A DNA stretch of 64,000 nucleotides, taken from Ipomoea triloba (Eukaryota; Streptophyta; Magnoliopsida; Solanales; Convolvulaceae). How positions within the stretch are numbered: position 1 is the stretch's first letter; every line of letters starts with the position of its first letter. The position numbers were made by a program, and so were the translations under genes. The stretch is taken from assembly GCF_003576645.1 (NCBI RefSeq), contig NC_044922.1, positions 801,961 through 865,960 on the forward strand, read 5' to 3'. A model generated the notes under the pieces. It saw only the letters and a list, made by a program, of their open reading frames with translations, did no database searches and was not told the DNA's origin. Shown here piece after piece: positions 47,001 through 59,731 of this stretch.

Positions 47001-49366
47001 AAAATCAATTTGCCATACCTTGTTATTAAAGTTCCATCTCCCATTTCTAGGGAAGAAATCTTCTCCATTTCCAACTTTCAACTGTTTAAAACCAACATCA
47101 AAGTTAGGTTCAGCTGAGTCATATATGATAGTTGAATACAAGTAGAAATTAAAAAAAGAGACTCGGGTCTCTAGTGGTTAAGGATCTTTATATATCAAGT
47201 TTACAGTATTCCTTACCTTAGGGGCAGGAAGAATGCGCCCCTCAACCTGAGTGAAGTTACTGCTGATAGATATGCCGCATGAACGAAGTAGTGGCTCAGC
47301 ATCATAGTTATTGATTTTCAGTGCCTGTTAGAAACCACTGTCAACTAAGAGCACGAATTAAGTATTCAAGTATTTTCATAGTGTAGGGTACATACATTGC
47401 TTAAAACTTGCATCCTCTCTTGAGGCTTCTGTCTAGATTTCTCCACAAGGGAAGCCCTTTGAAAGGTAGACAGAGCTTTTGTGTACCGTTGCAAGGACAC
47501 CAAAGAGCACAGCTGAAGCAATTAATATTATTAAAATTCAACAGTAAAAAAATAAGGGCAGTAGATTGAAAGTTAATTCATTCAAACTGATCCATTACCT
47601 CGATAGGGAAGTATGTTGGGCGTTTTGGCTTTCCAACATTGATGCATGGTAGCTCAGCAGAATAACGCAAGTCTATGTTTCGGTGATTGACAAAGTAATC
47701 ATAAACAGTCACTTCAACAGTCTGAACTTCTCCATCATTATCCTTGCCCTTTTGCTTCAAGGTAAACCTAAAAGCACAAAAAGAAAATATGGTTAATAAA
47801 TATCAGTCCCTACAGCATAGTTGAGTACTCAAATACCCAAAAGAGAAGGACATGAATCTCTAGTTAGATAATTGCATCAATGATCAGTTTTAAGATAAAT
47901 GAACATGGAAAGTGAAAGAGAGAAAGAACATACAACTGCTCCCTGCAGCTCTTCTCACTCAATCCAGTTATCTTATACTCCTGATTTGTCGGACTTGTCT
48001 TCACTCTCAAATTTTTCAGCATTCGCTTAGCCTGGTCAAGTAAAATGCCTATCAGCTGATTTACTATTTATGAATCAAAGGAAACCCGAAAACACATGTG
48101 AGCAGTAAACAAATAAAATCAAGTACAGAATGTATTTACCTTGGCCCAATCAAGGCTAAAGGGGTCCTTTGCATTTTGATTAGCAATTAAAAAATCTACC
48201 ACAGGACCAGGCTGAATAATCATTGTAGTGGATACATCTGCAGTTATAGGGAAAGAAAAAGCTCATTATTGAATTAAGATGAAATAAATTGCAAAAATAT
48301 TTAGCAAGTTGATAAAATGTTACCAATGTTTAGCGACAAGCCATCCTGAGCAGTCCTAAAGCTTGAATGAAACCCTCGGCAGCCAAGAACACCACCTCCA
48401 ACATCAGCAAAATTCTTTGGGTCGTTATGGAAAAAGGACTGGCGAACAAGCAGGCACCCCCTGAGATGGAGAAAAAAAAATCAATAGTCATCAATTAAAT
48501 CATCAGAAGAGACTAGGGTGTTCATGTACTTACTGCTTGGCTGCATGCTGTCTCAGGATGATATCCAAAACTCTCAAGGCTTCTTGAGAGTTCTCTGACT
48601 CTTGACCACGCAAAGCATTTGCAATTGCCTGCATAGGAATCTTAGCAGCAAAGCTTATCTCCACCTTATAAGTTTTTGAGTGGTAAGGGCGCCTTATCCT
48701 TTTCTTGTCACTCTCATTGGGACTTCCAGGACTGCAGTTACCATTGTTCCTGTACTTAACAATAGAATAGTAAGCATACATGGAGTAATAAGGATGTAAA
48801 TGACTAAACTAGAGGTAAATACACAAATCTAGGAAGCTTCAAAGATCAACCTATTTGATGTAACATCTTCAAGTACAATGGTAAATTCTAGTTTGTTTCT
48901 TGGAAGGGCACCAATAGTGAACAAGCTCTTCTCACCATCATATGCAAAATCTTTTCCTGCTAATTCTGTATCATATGTTTCATGCACTCTATCTAGTACT
49001 TTCCTACCAATGCCTTTGCCATCCACTGGACGACCATCTTCATAAAAAAGAGCAACCTGTTCAAAAGTTAAGTAGGAATGAGAATGATCCATGTAATTGA
49101 TATAAGAGGAAAATGGTTAAAGTATTGTGTCAACTTACACTGTAGTGAAAGAAGTGTCCATCAACTTTAGCCACATTCACTTTAAAGTGATTGGTAAGGA
49201 TAGGGACCCTTTGCCCCTTAGTTCCAAGGTTCCGCCTAGCCATGGGTAGACGATTAGATTTCTTTTTTACTGGCTCTGCTTCAACCTTTGAAGGAGTAAA
49301 ATCAGGAGGAACAGGGGGAGGTGGCGGCAGGGCGTCTGAAGCCCCATTGTTATCTTCCCCAGACAT
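44044..49366 (-). CDS. AGO4: Argonaute, AGO4 clade
   Basis: Twenty-two coding exons on the minus strand, first 49139-49366 and last 44044-44225, total 2,727 bases, 908 residues. Order: Pro-rich N-terminus ([11 protein letters not shown]), N domain with [10 protein letters not shown] and [16 protein letters not shown], linker with [26 protein letters not shown] ([19 protein letters not shown]), PIWI. The catalytic tetrad is present: Asp641 (GMDVSHG), Glu682 (KVEMID), Asp724 (FRDGVSESQ), His856 (CYAHLAA), so slicer activity is expected. The C-terminus SSSMFFC is that of AGO4/6/9-type proteins. Family role: binds 24-nt siRNAs and directs DRM2 DNA methylation through Pol V transcripts; nuclear. 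Exon phases all agree; no damage. AGO4 versus AGO6/9 was judged by overall similarity, not by a tree. Confidence 0.95.
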
Positions 49367-50720
49367 CTCTAAAACCCACAGCAAAACAATAGAGTTAAAC
49401 CAATTATACAAAGTACTCAGTAACATCTTTAAAATCTCATCCATGGTGTCCTACCAGCAAAAGTATTGCAGCAAACAGAAAATAATTAAATATTACTATT
49501 GGGTATAACTAAAGCTCATAGCTAAAGTCATACACAATCTATGCTCATCACCACCCATGTATATCAAAATGTACAAGTATTCTAGTTGTGTGCCCCAACC
49601 CAGCTAAAACAATAAAAATGCACATTAAGTTGTACAAGGAACAAAGAAAATGGAGTGCATTTTGTTCTCCTGGCTACACTCTCAAGACAAGCAGAGAAAC
49701 TTGCTTAAATAGATGAAAACCTGGAATACATAAAAAACCGCAACAGGCATAAAGGTTTTCAGAACATGCACCGTTCTAACAACAACCACATACAGCGGCA
49801 TATAAACTTCACGGGACACTAAGAGATCAGGTAAAATGTATTGGGTACACAAAAATAAGGTTCTTCTGTTTCACAAAAGAAGAATGACAAACTTCAAGTC
49901 GACAACATTAGCCTAAAAAATCACCATTAAAATCCCCCAGGTATCCAAATCTGAGACATGCATGACCCTCCCGCAAGCCTACCCCACAAAACCAGAAAAT
50001 AAAATAAAGTCAAATTGCTACAGAGACACAGAGTAAAAACATCACAACACCAGAAAACAGTAAAATCTGTAATTACAGCACAAGGCAGATCAGCATTGTA
50101 CGGAGTAATTGTTTCACAAACCTCAGCTCCTTGACTCAGCAAATCTATAACAACAAATCTCAAAAAAGAAGAAAGAACAAGTAAAAAGCTTTTCAGAGCA
50201 CATGATTCTATTTTTCCCCCTTTATTTTGTATGCTCAACAGCAAAAAATCTTCCGTTTACCTTTTCAAGCAAGTTCTCCTTCACCAAAGTACGAAACATT
50301 TTCCAGAAACCAGGAAAAACACACATGCAAGCACAGAAACAAACAAAAAACCGAGAAAAAACAACAGATCAGGTTATTTCAAAATGTATACTAAACTAAG
50401 AACAAAAAATCCACAGAATCAGAAAATTTAAACAGAAAAATCTAGAAAACATCAGACAAACAACACATAAAATGAAAATTCCACACAGAATCAGACTAAA
50501 AAAAACCATAAAAACATAAAAAAAAATCATCAACAAATAAAATCAAGGCCAGAGAACACGAGGCTCACCGGATGCAGAGAGAAATGAGACAGAGAACTAG
50601 GAATCCAAACCCTAAACTCTCTGTCAACGGCGGCAGAGAGGATGGATTTAAGAGAGAGAAAGTGAGTGAAGTAGAGAGAGAATGTAGAGTTACAGAGTGA
50701 GAGTGAGGCTCGTTAAATAG
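49367..50720 (-). promoter_or_regulatory. AGO4 5' UTR with leader intron, and promoter
   Basis: A donor GGTGAGCC (exon end about 50569) and an acceptor TTTTAG just before the ATG imply a leader intron of about 1.2 kb. The first exon (about 50570-50700) is purine-rich on the plus strand, i.e. CT-rich on the sense strand. TATTTAA on the sense strand at about 50712-50718 is a likely TATA. No coding gene lies within. Confidence 0.6.
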
Positions 50721-51009
50721 CATAGAGAGAGAAGGAAAAGGGGTTGGGAGGAGCTAGTGTGACATGTAATGTAAGACAGCTCAGTTGTTAGCAGAGCCCG
50801 GGATCCTCTACGGTTATGGCCATCTGTATCGATTATATCAACGGCTTAGATTAACCCAGAGCGTCCAAACCACAAAGAGATTTTCTACCTGTATCAACAC
50901 CTATGTGCTGATTATAGTATATTAGGTATATCATCATATTAGGACATCTCTAATATGGGTATAAAATAATAAAAATAAGAGAAAAGATTAGAGAGGATAT
51001 ATTTATTAA

Positions 51010-51530
51010 GGGTCATTTCCATTTTTGGTTCTACTGTTATTGAGGTATTGTCAATTTTAGTCCACTTCATTAATTTTTGTCATATTGCGGCCAGTCTTAT
51101 TTAGTTTTTGCCACTTTTAATCCACTGTTAAAATTTTCGTCAAATGCACGTCCAAAACTGGGATATTTTTGGTCTTTTCATGTTTTGGTCACCTCCTTGA
51201 TCCTTTGCAGTGGTTTACTTTACACATTTTCATCAAATGAAGAGGTCCGGCGAAAGCCATGTGAGCCACATTACAAAGCCATGACTTTCGTCGGACCTCT
51301 TCATTGAATGAAAATGTGTAACGAAAACCACTGCAAAGGGTAAAGGAGATGATCAAAGCATAAAAAGATCAAAATACCCCTGTTTTGGACGGTCATTTGA
51401 CGAAAATTTTAACGGTGAACTAAAAGTGGCAAGGACTAAATAAGACTGACCGCAATATGACAAAAATTGATGAAGTGGACTAAAATTGGCAATGCCTCAA
51501 TAACAATAGGACCAAAAATGGAAATAACTC
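51010..51530. mobile_element. Mutator-like MITE with 10-bp target duplication
   Basis: Flanked by exact TATTTATTAA at 51000-51009 and 51531-51540. Ends GGGTCATTTCCATTTTTGG and CCAAAAATGGAAATAACTC are inverted. The two halves are long inverted arms meeting near 51270 (GTCCGGCGAAAGCC / GACTTTCGTCGGAC). The ends resemble those of the 6718-7120 element, so both belong to one group. Confidence 0.85.
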
Positions 51531-51895
51531 TATTTATTAATCAGATAAAAAATGTCATGTGTGAGTGGGTACAGACACGCACCCCTAATTAGGGGTGATC
51601 GCGTAACAAATTTGGTGAATTTTATATTTAATTTGTCAAAGTCGATTTAAAAAATTACATCCATATTCACATCTACATTTATTAGGTTATGAATTCAATT
51701 CGATTCGTTAATAGTTAATTTGATAAATTGGGTGCATATATGATGAGGATGGAGTGATTTTAAATTAGTTATTAAAAATAAAAACAAAATTTCGTATAAT
51801 ACAATATTTTAAGCATTCAAAAAATTAAAATTACAATTTTCAACCATCCCACTAAAAAATATCTAATTTTAAAATACAAATAATTAATTAATTGA

Positions 51896-51898
<3 letters not shown>

Positions 51899-51945
<47 letters not shown>
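51899..51945. repeat. (TA)n microsatellite
   Basis: About 23 uninterrupted TA units. Confidence 0.95.
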
Positions 51946-51948
<3 letters not shown>

Positions 51949-53749
51949 GCAAATCTTCGTTCATCTTTAACGCAGTGCTGAAATTAATTATAGAAATGAT
52001 AAAAATTAAAATTGAATATATGAACTATCTACACAACATTTTATACCACTCTAATTAATTAAAGTGTAACCTGTCTACATAACATCGTGTACTGCACTAA
52101 TTGTTATTGCAAACACATCTTACATAGAGCTCCAAAAGAGACATATAAGTGAGTGGAGCATGGTTATCACAAATTTAGAATATCACAATTTTGATTATTG
52201 TTATATCGTTGTGTATACTCTCAGGTAGTGACAACGAGTTTGTAGTGTCATCAAAAACAAAAAATAAAACTTTCAAAAGATGTGGTAAGTAGGTGGAGTA
52301 TGATTATTGTACTATAAGGTAATGCAATTAACTCTTACTATATTATTAGTCGAGTCCATTGCACAATATTTTAATAAAATATTATACATTTCACGTGTGA
52401 TTTATGAACTATTATACAAAATAATATCTCATACACATTCTTAAATAATAGCTACAAAATTTTCTCGTCATTTAATGAACAAAAATAAAATAAATTTGTT
52501 CATAGAATATAATAGTCCGTGGAGACATTATAATAGTCCAGTAAACATAATCTAGAGACAGCAGTCCGTAACTACCCTACCATAATGTCTCATTAGTCAT
52601 TACTATTTAGCCTTTTATTTGTCATCATCGAGGAATTAAAATATTTAATAAGTATATTAAAATTTAAGTACTCCGTAATACAATACTAAATTATGGAGTT
52701 CCCTTTTTCTTTGTTTTATTAAAAAAAAAAAAAAAACACACTTCGAGTTATAAGACAATGGAGTCATCTTTTTATGTTGTTTGCCTCGTTTATAGCGCAT
52801 ATGCCCAGTATGTCCCCATTTAATGCTCTCTTCCGGTTTTGCCCCTATTCTTTTACTGGAATGCCTTAACCGTACGTGTATGGTTAGTTGTTACGATCTT
52901 ATCTCTTGTGGCTTATTGGGGTCCACATTGGTTGAGGGCACGGTTATTTACTCCCTACCGAAACCTCGTGACGTACGAGCTATGACGGCGTTAGGGTTTT
53001 TGACGGCAAAGTTAACCCTTACGGAATCTTCCTTTTGTACTTGAGAATGCAACGGATGAGATTCTTTTGACGGATTCTGAATTCGTATTTAGATTTCACG
53101 AGGGCATCGCGATGACTGGGCCAGTGAATTGCACGTGAGATTCTCGTGCCTAACAATAGTAAAAGAAATGAGTCCTATTTAAGAAAAATTGCATTTTCCG
53201 CCCATACGTTATATAATAATTGTAAAATTCACCCATGAATGTTGGTCATGCTAATTTTTCGTCCCTAAATTATCATTGACATTACACTTTTCGTATATTG
53301 ACTTTCCTTGAATTGAGTTATGTACCATGACAATCCACAATTTTGATTAATCGTTATGTGGTTCTCCCGTCATAAAAAAATTGTTTTAGTTGTTTACTTT
53401 GCTTGAAATACTCATGATTTTCAGGTTTGATTTTGTGACTATCTTATTCGAATGATTACAAAAATATTATCACACTATATAATAGTGGGTATTTTGATTG
53501 CTTTTTTTTTCTTTTTTTTTTTTTTGAAAATGTATTTTGATTGCTTAATTGAACCGGAATCAAAAAAATAAATTCCCCTAAATAGGCCTTTATGGGCATT
53601 GAAGCTATTTGGATCAGGAAAATAGTCATTTCTGGGCTCAATGGTTCGTTGGGCCTAAAACCAAATCCCATATTTCACCTTGTGTGCTGGCCTGAAGCAG
53701 CTGGACCAGAAATTTCTTTTGCATAGACTGTACAACAATTCTAACGGTT

Positions 53750-54035
53750 GTTATGCCATGGATACGGGGTCCACCTTGCAATATGGACCTGAATCAATGT
53801 TCATAATTTTAAAACTTATATTCACAATTTTAGAACTTTATATTCATAATTTCATAACTTTATATTCACAATTACAGAATTGTATATTCACAATTTCAAA
53901 CTCTATATTCACAATTTCATAACTTTATATTTAACCGTATAACACACTTTTTAACCTATAAAACAAAATTGTGAATTTTGTATATTGGGATCTTAAATTG
54001 TGAATATAGAGTTCTAAAATTGTGAACATGACCGA
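53750..54035. mobile_element. GTGGACC-family element with TATATTCACAATTT minisatellite
   Basis: An end-like segment (GTTATGCCATGGATACGG, GGTCCACCTTGCAATATGGACC) is followed by at least seven degenerate units of the type ACTTTATATTCACAATTTC. The complement of this unit is close to the one in 15249-15869. The right terminus is not clear. Confidence 0.55.
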
Positions 54036-54739
54036 CGGTGAATAACTAAACACTTATATTAACTGTTTAACAAAGTCAAACAACTAAGTAGTCAAACAAG
54101 TCAAACTTGACTGATAAACTAATTATATTACCAATAAATCATTAGTTTTAACTCTTAAACTCGTTAACTTCAAGTGACAATTCAAAAATTATATTTTTCA
54201 ATACATGAGAATTTGTAGCATCTCTTTCATTCTAACTCATATGTTTTCCCATCTTTTCACATAAAAGGATCATTATCATATCAAAATATAGAGTTAATAT
54301 ATAATTTAGTCATTAACCATAGTAAATTGTATTAATTTAGTCATAAATATTTTTTTTTGGGGTACTTAATTAGGTCATGAACTTCGATGATTTTACCTAA
54401 TTGAGTCATCGACTGTTAAAATTAATGACTAAATTGAGAAAATTCATTATAATCGATGACTAAATTTAGTAAAATTACTATAGTCAATGACTAAATTGAG
54501 TAAATCACTCTAATTGATAACTAAATTGAATATTAATCGAAATAAAATTACCAAACTATCTTAACATATGAACCAATTAGGTAAAACATCAAAGGCTAAT
54601 ATCCTTTTTTTTTTTTTTTTTAAATCAAGGCTAATATCCAATTAATCACAAAAAGACTTTTAAAAATAAATTGAAAAATTCACTAGACTAATATCCAATT
54701 AATCACAAAAAGACGTTTACAAATAAATTGAGAAATTCA

Positions 54740-54895
54740 CTATTTTTTTTGTCAGCCCACATAGTGTCCTAAGTATGTCTTAAGGGTCAAAGTGCTAATT
54801 AGATTGATTTTTCTATATAAGAGGGGGTTTAAACTTCCGATATCTTTTTAAGGAACAAGAATGCACAATCGCTCAGGCTAATCAATCTGGTTGTT
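54740..54895. mobile_element. Dispersed repeat, copy of the intron-5 family
   Basis: Shares GTCCTAAGTATG, AAGTGCTAATTAGATTGATTT and TTTTTAAGGAACAAGAATGC with the family at 1726-1920. Confidence 0.6.
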
Positions 54896-54905
54896 GAGAA
54901 ATTTA

Positions 54906-55206
54906 GGGTGTGTTTGGTTGGGGGGTTTAGGCATAAGGTATGAGTATCAAAGTGATTGTTAGTGTTTGGTTGATAGGTTTTGTGAATGCTACTATGGGTT
55001 TGGAATACCCCATTAATGGCAAAACCCATACCCTTATTAAATAAGGGTTTCATCTTTCTTCATCATTTCTTCCCCAACTATTAATAATCATTCCCATTCC
55101 ACCCAACTACCAAACATGCTAAATACTTTCACCAAAACCCATTACCCTTACCAAGTATTTGATACCCATTCCGATTTCGATTCCCATGTGCGAACCAAAC
55201 GCACCC
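54906..55206. mobile_element. Tourist-like (PIF/Harbinger) MITE
   Basis: Ends GGGTGTGTTTGGTT and AACCAAACGCACCC are inverted with one mismatch; TTA flanks both sides (54903-54905, 55207-55209), the usual Harbinger target duplication. The interior repeats ACCCATTACCC and GGTATGAGTA motifs. Confidence 0.8.
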
Positions 55207-55579
55207 TTAATATAATCGATGATTAATTTGCGTATAAATTATCACATTATACACCAAAATAAAATTTATCACAAAAGATTGATAAACGTGAGTTTCCTCT
55301 TACAACTGTCTAAGCCTAAAAATTGAAGTTTGTCACAAATAGCGTTTGTGTAAATCAAATATTTGAAATTAATCTAAGAAAAGTAAAAGAAAAAGCTAGC
55401 ATCAGATGCCTGGCCTCACTCTTTTGCTGTCTTTATAATTATTTTATTATTAATAACAGCCCATTCGCCCCCAAGCTTCTTCGTTGACACATAACACTTT
55501 CTCCTTTTTCTTCTCTTCTTCTTCGTCTCTTTCCCTTTGATTTTTCTGCTCCCAATTTCTCTTCGCCCTCCCTCTCACA

Positions 55580-57012
55580 ATGGCGGATCAGCTCACCGAC
55601 GATCAGATCTCTGAGTTCAAGGAAGCCTTCAGCCTATTCGACAAGGACGGAGATGGTCAGCTCTTCCTTTTAATACAACAATCGAAATATATTGTCGGGA
55701 TTCTGATACCGCAGTCTCTGATCTAAACACTTATTCATTGTTGATTATTGTTTTGAAATGTTTTGCTTTTATGTGTTGGGATTTGTTGATTGTTATCTGA
55801 TTCTGATGTGTGATTGCTTGATTTATGAGCTGGGATTTTGTGATCCGCATCCACGTTGACCTTTAAACTGTTCTCGGGTGATTGATTTGATTTGATTCGG
55901 TTTTGTTAATGATTGATTATTTGTCCGTATTTTTTTTTAATAATGATAGATAAGCTCTGTTGATATCCCATACGGATGTCTAAATTGTGTGAAAGTTTTG
56001 ATTTTGATGAATAGAGAAGTTAGATTGTGCACATGAATGTGCAGTTGTGTTCAGTGTTATTTTGGATCAGATTTCACTATGATTCTTGTGGAAATGTGAT
56101 TTTTGTATTGAGTGAGTTTTGCACTTAACTATGCTTGGGAATAGTAAATCATAATGAACCTCTAGCATTTTATTTGTTTCCCTGAAATCTTTGAATTTTT
56201 TTGTATTCATGGGATTAAATTTCATTTCTTTTTTTCCTCAAAAAAAAAAAAATCATTTCTTTTATCTGAGGGATGGAGTGATTAAATTTGTTTTAGATTT
56301 TTCTAATTGAATTCATTGAGGAATTGCGGTGACCTTTTTATGGATAGTTTGTGCTACAAACAAATGCAACGATACATTTCTTCATTTGGATCATAAATCC
56401 AAATGTGCATCTGGACACCAAAATTGTTGGAGCACTTCTGTTTTGTTGGTCTGAAATGTGTTAGAATGCTACTTCACCTGCCTGTAAAAGCAAAGCCTGC
56501 TTGCCTTCTCTTTAAAAGAATGACCTTTGATGTCTATTTTCCAGAACATATTTTATTATTGACCTAATTGCTGCATAAGGGATGAACTGGGGCATATGTT
56601 TTTCAAGCTTCATGTGATTGTTTATACATTTGGTGTAGGATGCATTACTACCAAGGAGCTTGGAACAGTCATGCGGTCATTGGGACAGAATCCTACTGAG
56701 GCTGAGCTTCAGGACATGATCAATGAAGTTGATGCTGATGGAAATGGGACAATTGACTTTCCAGAGTTCCTTAACCTCATGGCTCGCAAGATGAAGGACA
56801 CCGACTCTGAGGAGGAGCTGAAAGAAGCTTTCCGTGTGTTTGACAAGGATCAGAATGGGTTCATCTCTGCAGCTGAGCTTCGCCATGTCATGACAAACCT
56901 AGGCGAGAAGCTCACTGATGAAGAGGTTGATGAGATGATCCGTGAAGCTGATGTGGATGGGGATGGCCAGATTAACTATGAGGAATTCGTCAAGGTCATG
57001 ATGGCCAAGTGA
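55580..57012 (+). CDS. Calmodulin
   Basis: Two exons, 55580-55655 and 56639-57012, give 149 residues, the exact calmodulin length. The single intron splits the Gly codon after DKDGDG in the first EF-hand (DGDG|CITTKE), the conserved plant CaM intron site. All four EF loops are complete: [48 protein letters not shown]. Family role: Ca2+ sensor that binds amphipathic helices of kinases, channels and transcription factors. The C-terminus VMMAK has no prenylation site. A CT-rich leader (TTCTTCTTCGTCTC) precedes the ATG. Sequence is that of the strongly conserved plant CaM group. Confidence 0.98.
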
Positions 57013-58855
57013 GAACCTGATCAATCCCGAATTTAATCTTTAGAAGTAAAAAAAGAAAAAATCAAAACCAAAAAAAAAAAAATGAAAAATGAAAAAGAAA
57101 CAGGGCATATAAGCTTGAGATTTCATTTCTTGTTAGGATGCGTTCTTTGGTGCTATTAACTTTGTTTGGGTGTTTCTCTGTTTTCTCATTTGCATTGTTT
57201 GTAGTGCTACTCTTTGGTGATTTTGTTTGCTCTACCCCTTGTTTTTAGCATTCCGGGTTGTACTGACTTCTGGTACTCTCTTCCCCTTTGAACCTATCAT
57301 TTATGCACTTCTGTGCTTCTTTCTTATGAGTGAATTATTTTCTACTCCTGCATTATCTGTCAACTGCTCTTGCATCAAGATTCTGTGATTTTCGATTTGA
57401 ATATCAAGTTCTCAACACAAGCATAACAATGTAGAGGGGTTCACATGTTCTATGTTGCACTGTTACATCCTAGATTATAGTACTAGGATTGTTTTTTGGG
57501 ACCAGGACTATAGTTAAGCTTTGGCATATATTCTCATTGCCCATGAAGACAAAGTCTAAGCATTAGAATCCCCTAGTGGTAATTGGTTGTGGGATTTTTG
57601 TTCCTACTCCATTGCCATCTCTAAAGGTTTTCGTGATATATGGAAAGAATTCTGCGCGTAAATCAGAGGTGATGGAGCCCCATTCTCGTCCCTACAGGAT
57701 GATAACGGGGGAAGAATATTGCCTATAAATCGTAGGGGAGAATCGAATTCAGGTGGGAACCCTAAACATGGATTCCATAGAGATTGAAACTTTGGTGGAT
57801 GGAATGAAACAAAGAGTAGGATAAAAAGAATCAAAAGTGGCATGGGCATTAGGCAATCTGGGAGATTAGAAAAAAGAAAAAAAACATAAGAGAAACATTA
57901 CATGTAATGATGTAAAGATGCTTTGATGGTCCTAGGAGAGGACATTGCACAATTATGCTGTCACAATTTAAAGTGGCACTAGGCCACACTGGCAAAGCAT
58001 ATTCCTATTTTTGGTACTTGCATCTTCTTTGCTGGTCCTAACTCCATTACTCCATTATAGAGTCAAAGAATCACTTATATAGTCATACACCTATACACCA
58101 TGGAGCATTGAAGGGGCTCTAGTTGTCACTATCCTCATGGACCAACTCCCACACATATATCATTTGTATGTATCTTTTCGATCCTCGGAAAGAATACGAC
58201 TGTCACAGTCTCACAAATTCATGCCGATAGACTATAAAGTCTCTGGAATATAGAGCCCGACTCCACTTGACTCTAATTTCATTAGCAACAAATCTAGGTA
58301 AGTATATCAATCTTTTTAGTGTAAATACATATGAGTTAAACGATCATTTCTAACCTATTTTAAGTGTTATGTTAAGAATTCAAACCAAACACCGGATTAA
58401 TTATTAATAGAATAAAAGGGACTACATATTAGCCTAGTCCTTAATAAAATATACCCTTTGTGTCACAATCTTATCTTTTGAAAGTACAAGTTCAGAGGGC
58501 GTAAATAAGAAGACGCGAGTTTATTCTAATTTAATCAGAGACTTGAACTCTTAAAGATTCTACTCGAGAACCGCAATTTTAGTCACTGAAAATATTGATT
58601 TGTGGATGTATATTGCTTCTTGCAGAAGGCGAGAGAGGATGATGATGGAGGAGTGAGAGATTTAATTGACTACAATGGGAATAGCAAATAAAGGGTAAAT
58701 CTGGCATTTCACTTCGTGAGTGCAGCAGAATAGTAATATACTGATTGAAGGCTTGTAATACTAGCTAGCTTAAATAATGTTTGAATAGAAGTTTGATATG
58801 AAATAATGTGCCACATTTTTATTCGTATTATTTACGATAATATATAAGGTAGTTA
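57013..58855. other. Calmodulin 3' UTR and intergenic DNA; no gene seen
   Basis: A T-rich 3' region to about 57400. The block 57600-57850 has mixed composition and is open on the minus strand for 81 codons, but no motif is recognised; it may be retroelement debris. The rest has no clear structure. Confidence 0.45.
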
Positions 58856-58926
58856 ATTAATTTTTTTTTTGAAATGGTGAACATTTTTATTAATAAAAAT
58901 CCAACCAAATATTTATTGTCCAAAGT

Positions 58927-59336
58927 AGTACTATCAAAGCGGGCCGACCTATCATACAACATGCACAATTTCTGGCGGGTTTTTGCGAACTGGGCCGTTA
59001 GGCCCGCGGGCCAGGGTCATGATTCATGCAACCCTAGCCCGCTCCATGTGAGTTGGCGGGCCCTGCAGGCTTTTGTTATATATATATATATATGAACTCT
59101 GACCGCAGGAGCAGGCTAGGGTTGCATGAACTCTGACCCTAGTCCGCGCCTCCGCGGGCATAGTACACAATGTATATATATATTTCAAAATAGGCCAGGC
59201 CCGCAACCCGCGCGGGTTACTTTGCGGGCCAGACCCGTTGGGCACGGTCCTTCGCGGGCCATCTTTGTTTATAGCACTAACTCGCCCCAAAGTGCGTGCG
59301 AGCTAGACCGTGGACTTCGGCCACTTTGAGAGTACT
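58927..59336. mobile_element. GC-rich hAT-like insertion with CGGGCC motifs
   Basis: Ends AGTACTATCAAAGCGGGCC and GGCCACTTTGAGAGTACT are inverted with few mismatches. Flanks GTCCAAAG and ATCCAAAT match the uninterrupted GACCAAAT at the paired site near 63107, so this is an insertion with an 8-bp, now diverged, target duplication. The interior is rich in GCGGGCC and holds duplicated GCTAGGGTTGCATGA-type segments and two short TA runs. Confidence 0.75.
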
Positions 59337-59398
59337 CATCCAAATAAACTATTTCTTCAACAAAAAAAAGTTTCATGGCCCAATCATAAAAACACGAC

Positions 59399-59731
59399 AA
59401 ATTATATCGTGGACCATGATCATAACTGATACTGCAGTTGTGTTGAACGGATACTGCAGTTGTGTTGAAAAGATACTGCAGTTGTGTTGAAAGAAAACTG
59501 CAGTTGCACGGAACAGAGTCCGTTTATCCGTTCAACATAGTTGCAGTATCTTTTCAACACAACTGCAGTATCTGTTCAACACAACTGCAATTCCAGATGA
59601 ATGACACGGCCTCTATTCCGCACAACTGCAGTTCCTTTTTAACACAACTGCAGTATCCTTTCAACACAACTACAATATCCTTTCAACACAACTGCAGTAT
59701 CAACCATGACCCATGGTCCACAGTATAAGGA
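59399..59731. mobile_element. GTGGACC-family element with ATACTGCAGTTGTGTTGAA minisatellite
   Basis: Left end AAATTATATCGTGGACCATG, right end (inverse) CCTTATACTGTGGACCATGG. The interior is about a dozen units of ATACTGCAGTTGTGTTGAA, first in one orientation (to about 59515), then in the other, so the element is itself palindromic. The paired site near 63165 lacks it. Confidence 0.75.

Larger units (their letters stand above)
51541..55560. other. Intergenic between AGO4 and calmodulin
   Basis: AT-rich. Holds a (TA)n tract, a GTGGACC-family element (53750-54035), repeated 'gactaaattgagtaaat' units (about 54290-54540), a dispersed repeat (54740-54895) and a Tourist-like MITE (54906-55206). The block 52800-53045 is less AT-rich and open for 73 codons, but I recognise no protein in it. 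Confidence 0.5.

Noticed and set aside
49367..49444. In-frame extension upstream of AGO4 start
   Set aside because: It lies in the leader intron; the acceptor and AGO4 N-terminus support MSGEDNN as the start.
56596..56638. Calmodulin open frame starting in the intron
   Set aside because: Residues before GCITTKE are intronic; the real first exon is at 55580-55655.
57604..57849. 81-codon minus-strand frame after calmodulin
   Set aside because: No start context, no motif; composition suggests retroelement debris.
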